A stretch of 5,723 nt of DNA from Bacteroidales bacterium (GTDB lineage: Bacteria; Bacteroidota; Bacteroidia; Bacteroidales; UBA4181). Each line of letters begins with the position of its first letter. Positions within the stretch are counted from its first letter, which is position 1. The position numbers and the translations under genes are program-made. Location of the stretch: positions 1 through 5,723 of the forward strand of contig JAQVSH010000131.1 in assembly GCA_028700615.1 (NCBI GenBank), read 5' to 3'. Shown in pieces: positions 1-5,195 of the stretch. The notes beneath the pieces are model-generated. The model did no database searches, was not told where the DNA came from, and saw nothing but the letters and a program-made list of their open reading frames with translations.

Positions 1-1
1 C

Positions 2-763
2 CTGGCTACATTTCATGTTGCCGGAGAGATCAGCCCTGATCAGGTCAAAACAAATCTGGAAACTCTGCTCGGCAGCTGGAAGCATGATGAAGTGCCGGCC
101 CCGTCCCCTGAAGCAAAACAGATTGAATTGAAAGGCAGAATTTTCTTTGTGGATATGCCCGGAGCTACCCAGTCATATATTATGGCAGGTAAAAAAGGAA
201 TGCCGCGAGGTTCTGAAATTTATTATCCTGCCACGGTAGTCAATTTCCGTCTGGGTGAGGGAACAGGTTCCAGACTTTTTAGAGTACTGAGATTGGAAAA
301 GGGCTACACTTACGGAGCATATTCTTCTTTCAGCTCTCAAAATTTCAAGAACCTCTTTATTGCTTCTTCAAGTGTTCAGGGAAGCGTTACTGCTGAATCT
401 GTCTCACTTTTTAAAGAACTGATCGGCGGATATAAAGACAGTTTCAATGAAGAAGATCTTGACATGACAAAGAGTTCTCAGATTAGGAGAAAAGCGGGTT
501 CATACGAGACACTGTCAGCACAATTGAATCTTCTGACTGAAATCAGCGCATTCAATCTTCCTATGGACTTTATCAAACAAAACGAAACCTTTACCAAGAA
601 TCTCACATTGGAGCAGGCACAAACCATTATTGATGAAACCATCAGAGAACCCGAGATGATTTATGTTGTGGTCGGAGATGCCAAATCTCAATTTGCCAAT
701 CTGAAAAAATGCGGGATGGGTGATCCCATATTAATGGATAGAGAAGGAAATCCGGTAAAATAG
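2..763 (+). CDS. M16 family zinc peptidase (insulinase/pitrilysin-like), C-terminal part, 5' truncated
   Basis: The reading frame is open from base 2, so the gene starts outside the window; the visible part is 253 residues ending in TAG. A GTG at 92 is in frame but is not a credible start, because the upstream residues continue the same fold (around FHVAGEI, then a helix ending LLGSWK). What is seen is the second, non-catalytic M16 half-domain. It has a strand ending in VDMPGATQS, then a GSRLFRVLRLEKGYTYGA block (about bases 269-322) containing the Arg and Tyr that this family uses to contact substrate, and a final strand YVVVGDA. The HxxEH zinc motif sits in the N-terminal half of M16 proteins and is not in view, so catalytic competence cannot be judged. 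The tail (GDPILMDREGNPV) resembles Bacteroidota M16 proteins, which are often exported and come as pairs or as long two-domain proteins. A strong terminator follows, so this is the last gene of its transcript. Family assignment is firm; substrate is unknown. Confidence 0.9.
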   Translation: MATFHVAGEISPDQVKTNLETLLGSWKHDEVPAPSPEAKQIELKGRIFFVDMPGATQSYIMAGKKGMPRGSEIYYPATVVNFRLGEGTGSRLFRVLRLEKGYTYGAYSSFSSQNFKNLFIASSSVQGSVTAESVSLFKELIGGYKDSFNEEDLDMTKSSQIRRKAGSYETLSAQLNLLTEISAFNLPMDFIKQNETFTKNLTLEQAQTIIDETIREPEMIYVVVGDAKSQFANLKKCGMGDPILMDREGNPVK

Positions 764-790
764 ATTAAAAATTACAGATAGATTTATCCC

Positions 791-850
791 GAAGCCCATG
801 GTCAATCGAAGCAATATACGCTGATTGATCATGGGCTTCCAATTTTTATT
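791..850 (+). terminator. Rho-independent terminator after the M16 peptidase gene
   Basis: The arms GAAGCCCATGGTCAATC (791-807) and GATTGATCATGGGCTTC (823-839) pair over 17 positions around a 15-base loop. The only non-Watson-Crick pair is a G-U at 801/829. The right arm is followed by CAATTTTTATT, a U-rich run in the + transcript. The other strand has no U-rich run after the stem (it reads GGGATAAATC), so the terminator should act only on rightward transcription. It lies 28 bases after the peptidase stop codon and ends shortly before the transporter gene, which separates the two transcripts. Confidence 0.85.
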
Positions 851-857
851 ATATTTA
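850..857 (+). promoter_or_regulatory. Possible -7 promoter element for the transporter gene
   Basis: TATATTTA matches the Bacteroidota -7 consensus TAnnTTTG at all but the last base and would give a leader of roughly 15 bases before the ATG at 879. No TTTG is present at the usual distance upstream; the nearest TTG (825-827) lies inside the terminator stem with a spacer that is slightly too long. Because a terminator precedes the gene, some promoter must lie in 840-878 or within the terminator. In such AT-rich sequence this exact match is weak evidence. Confidence 0.25.
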
Positions 858-878
858 AAAAATTATTGAAGCTAACGA

Positions 879-2234
879 ATGAAAAAGTTTTTAGATAAGC
901 GCGGATCTTTTGGAAGCAGATTTGGTGCGATTGTAGCGGTAGGAGGATCTGTAGTAGGATTGGGAAACATCTGGCGCTTCCCATACCTGGCGGGTGAAAA
1001 CGGAGGAGGAGCTTTTATTATTGCCTATATACTCATTAGTTTCTCTGTAGCGGTACCCATCATGCTGGCAGAATTTGGAATAGGCCGTTCCGTCAGAAGA
1101 AACGCAAAGCGGGCTTTCCAAAAACTGGCGCCCGGCAAAGGGTGGAAAGCCATCGGCTATCTTGGCATAGCCACTGCCTTTGTTATTCTTTCTTATTATT
1201 GCGTAGTGGCAGGATGGGCGCTAAACTTCCTAAAACAGGCTGCTTTGAACCAGTTTGAAGGAAAAAATATTTTAGAGATCAATCAGCAATTTAATGCTTT
1301 TATCAGCAGCGGATGGTCTTCCCTATTCTGGACATGGACATTTATCGCAGCTACCGGAATCATAGTATATCTGGGCGTAGAGAAAGGCATTGAACGGTAC
1401 AATAAAATATTTATGCCCTTATTGGTACTTATTCTTATTATATTGGTAATCAATTCTTTTACCCTGCCTGGATATGAAAAAGGATTTTCTTTTCTTTTTA
1501 AACCAGATTTAAGCAAAATCAATGGAGAGGTTTTGCTTAAGGCACTGGGACAATCCTTTTTCTCCTTAAGTCTGGGTATGGGAGCCATGATTACCTATGG
1601 CGCTTACATTAAAAAAGAAGAAAACCTTTTCCATATTGCGGGTACAGTTTCTATTACAGATGTTTCCGTAGCCATTCTTTCCGGAATGGCCATTTTCCCT
1701 GCAGTATTTGCTCTTGGAATTAATCCCACTTCCGGTCCGGAATTGATTTTTATCACACTGCCTAATGTTTTTCAACAAATGCCGGGAGGATATTATGTCG
1801 GCGTCCTCTTCTTTATTCTGGTGTTCTTTGCTGCCATTACCTCGTCAGTTTCTCTGCTGGAAGTGGTTACGGCCTATATATCTCAGGAAATGAGACTGGG
1901 AAGAAAAAGAGCAAGTATCATTGCTACCCTGGGTGTTGTGCTTACCGGATCCCTTTGTGTAATATCTCAAACCCCGGAATCTACACTGACCCTCGGGGGA
2001 AAAAATCTGGTGGATTTTTGTAATGACTTTTCTTCCAATTATATGCTGCCCATCGGAGGATTTTTTATCGTACTCTTTGCCGGATGGGTCATGAAACCGG
2101 AAATCTTTCAATCAGAACTTACCAGTAAGGGAGTCTTTGGAAAACATATTTATCCCATAGTCCGTTTTCTGATCCGGTTTGTAACCCCCATTGTAATCGC
2201 CTTGCTATTTATGGATTTGACAGGATTAATTTAG
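879..2234 (+). CDS. Neurotransmitter:sodium symporter (NSS/SNF) family transporter
   Basis: This 451-residue inner-membrane protein should import an amino acid or related small solute using the Na+ gradient. The family signature is clear. TM1 has GLGNIWRFPYLAGENGGG (residues 27-44), with Asn30 as a predicted Na1 ligand and Arg33 as the outer-gate arginine. TM3 has Tyr106-Tyr107, one matching the substrate-binding Tyr108 of LeuT. TM6 is unwound in GQSFFSLSLGMGAMITYGAY (224-243). TM8 has Thr321-Ser322, the Na2 ligands. TM7 carries ITD (259-261). An acidic residue in this helix is common in bacterial members and goes with transport that does not need chloride, but that is inference here. I count about 11 membrane segments, like MhsT and Tyt1 rather than the 12 of LeuT, with the protein ending just after TM11. 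The ATG has no Shine-Dalgarno sequence but sits at the usual family N-terminus (RGSFGSRFG). The gene appears monocistronic, preceded by a terminator and ending 10 bases from a convergent gene. Family is certain; substrate cannot be read from the sequence. Confidence 0.95.
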   Translation: MKKFLDKRGSFGSRFGAIVAVGGSVVGLGNIWRFPYLAGENGGGAFIIAYILISFSVAVPIMLAEFGIGRSVRRNAKRAFQKLAPGKGWKAIGYLGIATAFVILSYYCVVAGWALNFLKQAALNQFEGKNILEINQQFNAFISSGWSSLFWTWTFIAATGIIVYLGVEKGIERYNKIFMPLLVLILIILVINSFTLPGYEKGFSFLFKPDLSKINGEVLLKALGQSFFSLSLGMGAMITYGAYIKKEENLFHIAGTVSITDVSVAILSGMAIFPAVFALGINPTSGPELIFITLPNVFQQMPGGYYVGVLFFILVFFAAITSSVSLLEVVTAYISQEMRLGRKRASIIATLGVVLTGSLCVISQTPESTLTLGGKNLVDFCNDFSSNYMLPIGGFFIVLFAGWVMKPEIFQSELTSKGVFGKHIYPIVRFLIRFVTPIVIALLFMDLTGLI

Positions 2235-2256
2235 TCCTGATTCATTATTCCAGGAC
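2234..2256. terminator. Weak inverted repeat between convergent genes, possible bidirectional terminator
   Basis: GTCCTG (2234-2239) and CAGGAC (2251-2256) form a perfect 6-bp stem around an 11-base loop. It spans the stop codons of the convergent transporter and phosphoesterase genes, which are only 10 bases apart. Neither side has a proper U-run: AAAACTG follows on the + transcript and TAAATTAATCC on the - transcript. The position is right for a shared terminator, but the stem is short and partly inside coding sequence. Confidence 0.3.
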
Positions 2257-3312
2257 AAAACTGAACTGGTCGAAAGCATCTTTTCTCCAGGCAAAAGGCT
2301 GGGTAGCAGGTGAGATGGCAAACAAAGGAGAAAAAGTACGGACACAGACTGTTTTTCCATCCGGTAAGAATTCCAGTAACCTTAACCAACCGTCGCCCCC
2401 GTTATTGTTACTCCAGTCAGTTCCACCGAGAGTCTGGGCATTAAAGACCATCTGATGTATTTTTTTCCCGGAATGATTCATGTCGGTACTATACCCCACA
2501 TTTTCTCTAAAACCATTCAAAGAACCAATATGTCCCGAAATGACCAGGCAAATATTATCACTCGGATAGATCAACTTTTCCCACAAAGCCTGACCTGCAT
2601 TGGTATCTTTCAAAGGATAGTTTTCTTTTTCAATTCTGGCTCCGGTCCATTGCAGATAAGAATGCGTAAGCACAATACAGCGGTAATCTTTATATTTGGG
2701 CAGAGAAATTAACTCTTTAGCCCATTGAATCACCACTTCTCTGGGAGAAAACTCCAATGAGAGAATTAAAAAATCTGGCCCGACAGGAGAATCCAGCTCA
2801 TAGGCCGCATTTTCCAGCGAAGAGCTTCCCGTAGCTTTACATACACCCACCAACGCATTCTCAAGATACTGATTTCTTTCAACCGGAAAATATTTACCAA
2901 ATTGTGTTTCCCTGTTCTCTGAATTCGAAAACCCAAAATCATGATTTCCCGCAGCCAAAATATAAGGTATCCGGTCATCCAGCGTTTCAAAGGCTTTCGA
3001 AACAGCCTTCCATTGCAAATTACTTCCCACATTCCCCTTACCGGCTTTGGAAACAGGCATATTATTCTGATCTACCAGGTCTCCGGTTGCCAGAACCACA
3101 CGAATACTAAGAGCCTCTTTATTCACAAGAATCCAACGGGTCATTATATCCATGATCGGCTGGTTCTGGATGTTTTTAGAATAATTTTGAAGATCGGGTA
3201 ACAAAACCATAGTCCAGGAATTCGGATCAGTCTTGAGGACAGCAGAGGATTGGGCAAAGACAGAACAAAACAAACCCAGCAACAAAAACGAGGTAACCCA
3301 AAATTTTCTCAT
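2245..3312 (-). CDS. Secreted calcineurin-like metallophosphoesterase
   Basis: The product is a 355-residue predicted exported phosphoesterase with a two-metal centre. A Sec signal peptide is visible: MRK, a hydrophobic stretch at 4-19, and a likely cut after VFA at residue 20. Cys16 is not in a lipobox. Metallophosphoesterase motifs follow in order: PDLQ (Asp40, Gln42), GDLVD (77-81), GNHD (122-125), THS (His217) and SGHIG (His261). The first motif is D-x-Q instead of the usual D-x-H; I recall that as common in a subfamily with PDTQ-type motifs, together with a C-terminal GGDGWLRLLEF-like strand, also present here. The ATG at 3312 is preferred. A longer frame could only start at a TTG (3336), which would overlap the upstream exbD-like gene and put eight polar residues before the signal peptide. 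No Shine-Dalgarno sequence precedes it. It is the last gene of a tight - strand cluster, 10 bases after the exbD-like stop. The substrate (nucleotide, phosphodiester or phosphoprotein) is not evident. Confidence 0.9.
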   Translation of the reverse strand: MRKFWVTSFLLLGLFCSVFAQSSAVLKTDPNSWTMVLLPDLQNYSKNIQNQPIMDIMTRWILVNKEALSIRVVLATGDLVDQNNMPVSKAGKGNVGSNLQWKAVSKAFETLDDRIPYILAAGNHDFGFSNSENRETQFGKYFPVERNQYLENALVGVCKATGSSSLENAAYELDSPVGPDFLILSLEFSPREVVIQWAKELISLPKYKDYRCIVLTHSYLQWTGARIEKENYPLKDTNAGQALWEKLIYPSDNICLVISGHIGSLNGFRENVGYSTDMNHSGKKIHQMVFNAQTLGGTDWSNNNGGDGWLRLLEFLPDGKTVCVRTFSPLFAISPATQPFAWRKDAFDQFSFVLE

Positions 3313-3322
3313 CAGAGTAAAG

Positions 3323-3733
3323 TTAGTTTGTATCAAACTTCTTGGTAGAAAGCACCATTTTAATTTTAAGCCTGTTTCCGATATCTATCACATCAATTAC
3401 GGATTGTATGGTAAGACTATTATCCGCTCTCAAAAAAACCGTAAATTCTCCTCCTAACTTTTGAGCCTGTTCACTGAGAATAGGCTCAATTTCCTGAAAA
3501 CTCACCTCCCGATTATTGACATAGTATTTATGATCCTGCGTAATGGTCAGATTTACATTATCCTGTGCCATAGACGGTTCCGAACTTGAAGCCCTTGGCA
3601 GCAACACTTTCACCACAGACGGATTAACCATTGTAGAAATAATCAGAAAGAACAACAACAAAAAGAACATGATGTCATTCAGTGAAGCTGTATATACTTC
3701 CGCCGAAGAACGACGGGATCTGGATATCTTCAT
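3323..3733 (-). CDS. ExbD/TolR family biopolymer transport protein
   Basis: This 136-residue protein has the standard ExbD/TolR layout. A short basic cytoplasmic tail (MKISRSRRSS) is followed by one membrane helix at about 19-38 and a periplasmic domain at about 45-136. The helix begins with Leu-Asn-Asp; Asp20 corresponds to the essential proton-carrying Asp25 of E. coli ExbD (Asp23 of TolR). The LLPRA segment (44-48) and the LRAD strand (101-104) are also typical of the periplasmic fold. With an ExbB/TolQ partner such proteins use the proton gradient to energise an envelope process. The partner is encoded immediately upstream, 18 bases away. A GGAGG Shine-Dalgarno sequence fixes the ATG. ExbD and TolR cannot be separated by sequence at this level, and no TonB, TolA, TolB or Pal gene lies in the window. 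Only one exbD-like gene is present, whereas many Bacteroidota TonB clusters carry two. Confidence 0.92.
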   Translation of the reverse strand: MKISRSRRSSAEVYTASLNDIMFFLLLFFLIISTMVNPSVVKVLLPRASSSEPSMAQDNVNLTITQDHKYYVNNREVSFQEIEPILSEQAQKLGGEFTVFLRADNSLTIQSVIDVIDIGNRLKIKMVLSTKKFDTN

Positions 3734-3742
3734 AATATTATC

Positions 3743-3747
3743 CCTCC
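3743..3747 (-). promoter_or_regulatory. Shine-Dalgarno sequence of the exbD-like gene
   Basis: The - strand reads GGAGG (within GGGAGGG) nine bases before the ATG at 3733. It supports that start. It stands out because most genes here, as is usual in Bacteroidota, lack such a sequence. Confidence 0.6.
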
Positions 3748-3751
3748 CAAA

Positions 3752-4429
3752 CTACTTTTTGGCCTTGTAATCCCGCATAGCATCCAGAAAATCGTGACAA
3801 TCCCTGTCCATCCTTATCACAATCCGGTCAATCCATCCGTTTAAAAAATGATAACCGGCAAATGCCACAATCCCTACCAGCAAACCACAGGCTGAAAGAA
3901 TCATTTTTTGATACAATCCGGCAGAAATCGTTCCTATACTCAAATCTTCCGTCGCAGAAATGCTGTAAAATATTTTAATTACTCCGAAAATAGTCCCTAA
4001 AAAGCCGAGCATAGGAGCAATAGAAGCTGTAATTCCCAGATAATTCATCTGAAACTCCAGATCGCTGATCTGCTGACGAGACTCCACCTCAATGGTCTCC
4101 TGAATTTCTTCCAAAGGAGCCTCCGCCTTTTTCAAAGCGGCAGCAATCACATTTCCGGTTGCCTGACGCGTCCCGAGCGCCACCTCAGCAGCCTCTTCCA
4201 ACCGGCCTGACCTGGTCAGGGAAATCACCTTCTCTATCCATCCTTTCCGGACGGTATAAGACCGTTTGATATAAATAAACCGTTCGGTAAATATATATAT
4301 AGACAGTATCGAAAGTAAAGCGATCGGAATCAGAATTACCCCGCCCTTCAATAAAATATCAAAATAATTTTCCTTGGGAATTGCCTGTACTACCTGACCT
4401 GTTTGTAATAAAAACGAAAAAATATGCAT
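3752..4429 (-). CDS. MotA/TolQ/ExbB family proton channel protein
   Basis: This 225-residue inner-membrane protein has three predicted helices: TM1 at about 28-48, TM2 at about 132-156 and TM3 at about 168-195. A cytoplasmic domain rich in Glu and Lys lies between TM1 and TM2 (about 55-125), the ExbB/TolQ arrangement. TM2 carries the family block IAPMLGFLGTIFGVI (137-151), with Pro139 and Thr146 matching the conserved Pro and Thr148 of E. coli ExbB. TM3 reads AGLYQKMILSACGLLVGIVA (170-189). Aligned to PGIAEALLATAIGLVAAIPA of E. coli ExbB, the conserved pore Glu176 becomes Gln174 and Thr181 becomes Ser179. A short N-terminal region before TM1 fits ExbB orientation. It is the first gene of the close exbB-exbD-phosphoesterase set and should form the multimeric channel around the ExbD-like dimer. 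No Shine-Dalgarno or clear promoter precedes the ATG; transcription may come from the acetyltransferase gene 50 bases upstream. Partner use (TonB, Tol or another system) is unknown. Confidence 0.92.
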   Translation of the reverse strand: MHIFSFLLQTGQVVQAIPKENYFDILLKGGVILIPIALLSILSIYIFTERFIYIKRSYTVRKGWIEKVISLTRSGRLEEAAEVALGTRQATGNVIAAALKKAEAPLEEIQETIEVESRQQISDLEFQMNYLGITASIAPMLGFLGTIFGVIKIFYSISATEDLSIGTISAGLYQKMILSACGLLVGIVAFAGYHFLNGWIDRIVIRMDRDCHDFLDAMRDYKAKK

Positions 4430-4479
4430 TGTTGATAATCTATATTAAAATGAATACTTATATAAAACGCTCTTGCTCT

Positions 4480-4992
4480 TTAACCTTCCACCGGATGTTC
4501 CGGCCCCTTCAGATTCAGCTGATAGAATGCAGCATCCAGATAACGGCCAAACTTAAACCCGACGCGGTGAATCACTCCGGAAAAAGTAAAACCCAGCTTT
4601 TCGTGCAAAAGAATGCTCTCTCTGTTCTCTGCATCAATACAACCCACCATAACAGCGATTTCCATCTTCTCAGCCTCCCGGATTAATACTTTCATCAGAC
4701 TTTCACCAATTCCTCTTCTCCTGAAATCAGAATGAACAAAAATTGAATTCTCCACGGTATATTTATAACCCGGTTTATCCCTGTATACACCAAACGAGGC
4801 ATATCCGGCCACTTTCCCCTCCATTTCACAGACTAATACAGGAAAACCTTCAGAAATCAGGTCTCTGTACCATTGGGTCTTTTCTTCTATGGTCAGTGGG
4901 AAATAACGATATACCGCAGTCGTGTGAACTATTGCCTCATTATATATTTCAAGAATTCCGGCAACATCTTTTTCTTCAGCATGTCTGATCAT
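4480..4992 (-). CDS. GNAT N-acetyltransferase, phosphinothricin acetyltransferase-like
   Basis: This 170-residue cytoplasmic enzyme should transfer an acetyl group from acetyl-CoA to the amino group of a small molecule. It is a full-length single GNAT domain. The N-terminal strand and helix read IRHAEEKDVAGILEIYNEAI. Glu81 in TVENSIFV is the likely general base by comparison with the family. The acetyl-CoA pyrophosphate loop is RRRGIG (91-96), followed by DAENRESILLHEKLGF (120-135) and GFKFGRYLD (145-153). The LHEKLGF...VGFKFGRYLD pattern is characteristic of the Pat/Bar/YwnH group, whose members acetylate phosphinothricin, methionine sulfoximine or related amino acids; in most bacteria the natural substrate is unproven. 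The ATG at 4992 has an AGGAG five bases upstream and a well-placed promoter. It is 50 bases upstream of the exbB-like gene on the same strand and may be cotranscribed, though its function suggests no link to that complex. Confidence 0.92.
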   Translation of the reverse strand: MIRHAEEKDVAGILEIYNEAIVHTTAVYRYFPLTIEEKTQWYRDLISEGFPVLVCEMEGKVAGYASFGVYRDKPGYKYTVENSIFVHSDFRRRGIGESLMKVLIREAEKMEIAVMVGCIDAENRESILLHEKLGFTFSGVIHRVGFKFGRYLDAAFYQLNLKGPEHPVEG

Positions 4993-4997
4993 AAATA

Positions 4998-5002
4998 CTC
5001 CT
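4998..5002 (-). promoter_or_regulatory. Shine-Dalgarno sequence of the acetyltransferase gene
   Basis: The - strand reads AGGAG, separated by TATTT from the ATG at 4992. The five-base gap is on the short side but workable, and it supports this start. Confidence 0.55.
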
Positions 5003-5015
5003 ACTAATTAAGAAG

Positions 5016-5046
5016 CAAACCTACGTGAAATCCTTGAAAAATGAAA
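5016..5046 (-). promoter_or_regulatory. Bacteroidota-type promoter for the acetyltransferase gene
   Basis: On the - strand TAGGTTTG (5023-5016) matches the -7 consensus TAnnTTTG exactly. TTTC (5046-5043) stands 19 bases upstream, a three-of-four match to the -33 element TTTG at the expected spacing. Transcription would start near 5010, giving a leader of roughly 18 bases that contains the AGGAG. Confidence 0.6.
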
Positions 5047-5096
5047 CACCTGAGCTCTTTAAACGAACCTTTCATCCATTAAAAATGAGCATTTTC

Positions 5097-5132
5097 TTTG
5101 GCTGATAAAATAAAAAAGGAAATGTAAATTTG
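5097..5132 (+). promoter_or_regulatory. Bacteroidota-type promoter for the oxidoreductase gene
   Basis: TAAATTTG (5125-5132) matches the -7 consensus TAnnTTTG exactly. The nearest TTTG upstream (5097-5100) is 24 bases away, a few bases longer than the usual spacing of about 19, so the -33 element is uncertain. The predicted start near 5138 would give a leader of about 58 bases, in which I see no strong hairpin and no Shine-Dalgarno sequence before the ATG at 5196. Confidence 0.5.
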
Positions 5133-5195
5133 CATAGTTACCATCAAAGTATTGCAGATCATAAAGCTGCCCATCCAACCTTTAACCTCCATATC

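Noticed and set aside
891..2111. Four open frames on the - strand inside the transporter gene
   Set aside because: They lie antisense to a gene with unmistakable NSS motifs, overlap each other in different frames, and their translations show no recognisable domain or signal.
2455..3201. Open frames on the + strand, and one out-of-frame - strand frame, inside the phosphoesterase gene
   Set aside because: All overlap the conserved metallophosphoesterase motifs in the real frame; their low-complexity translations have no family features.
3313..3336. A longer phosphoesterase start at the TTG at 3336
   Set aside because: It would overlap the exbD-like gene, use a rare start codon, and place eight polar residues ahead of a signal peptide that begins properly at the ATG at 3312.
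3323..4429. Zorya-like anti-phage defence (MotA/MotB-type ion channel pair)
   Set aside because: The channel protein is only 225 residues with no long cytoplasmic tail, the partner is a plain ExbD/TolR with no OmpA domain, and no helicase or nuclease gene is adjacent.
4381..4988. Two + strand open frames opposite the acetyltransferase gene
   Set aside because: They are antisense to a full-length GNAT domain with an intact acetyl-CoA loop and a good ribosome binding site, so they are shadows.
4993..5195. Riboswitch or small RNA gene in the divergent intergenic region
   Set aside because: Only short 4-bp pairings are visible (for example GCAG with CTGC around 5154-5170) and there is no terminator-like stem; promoters explain the region.
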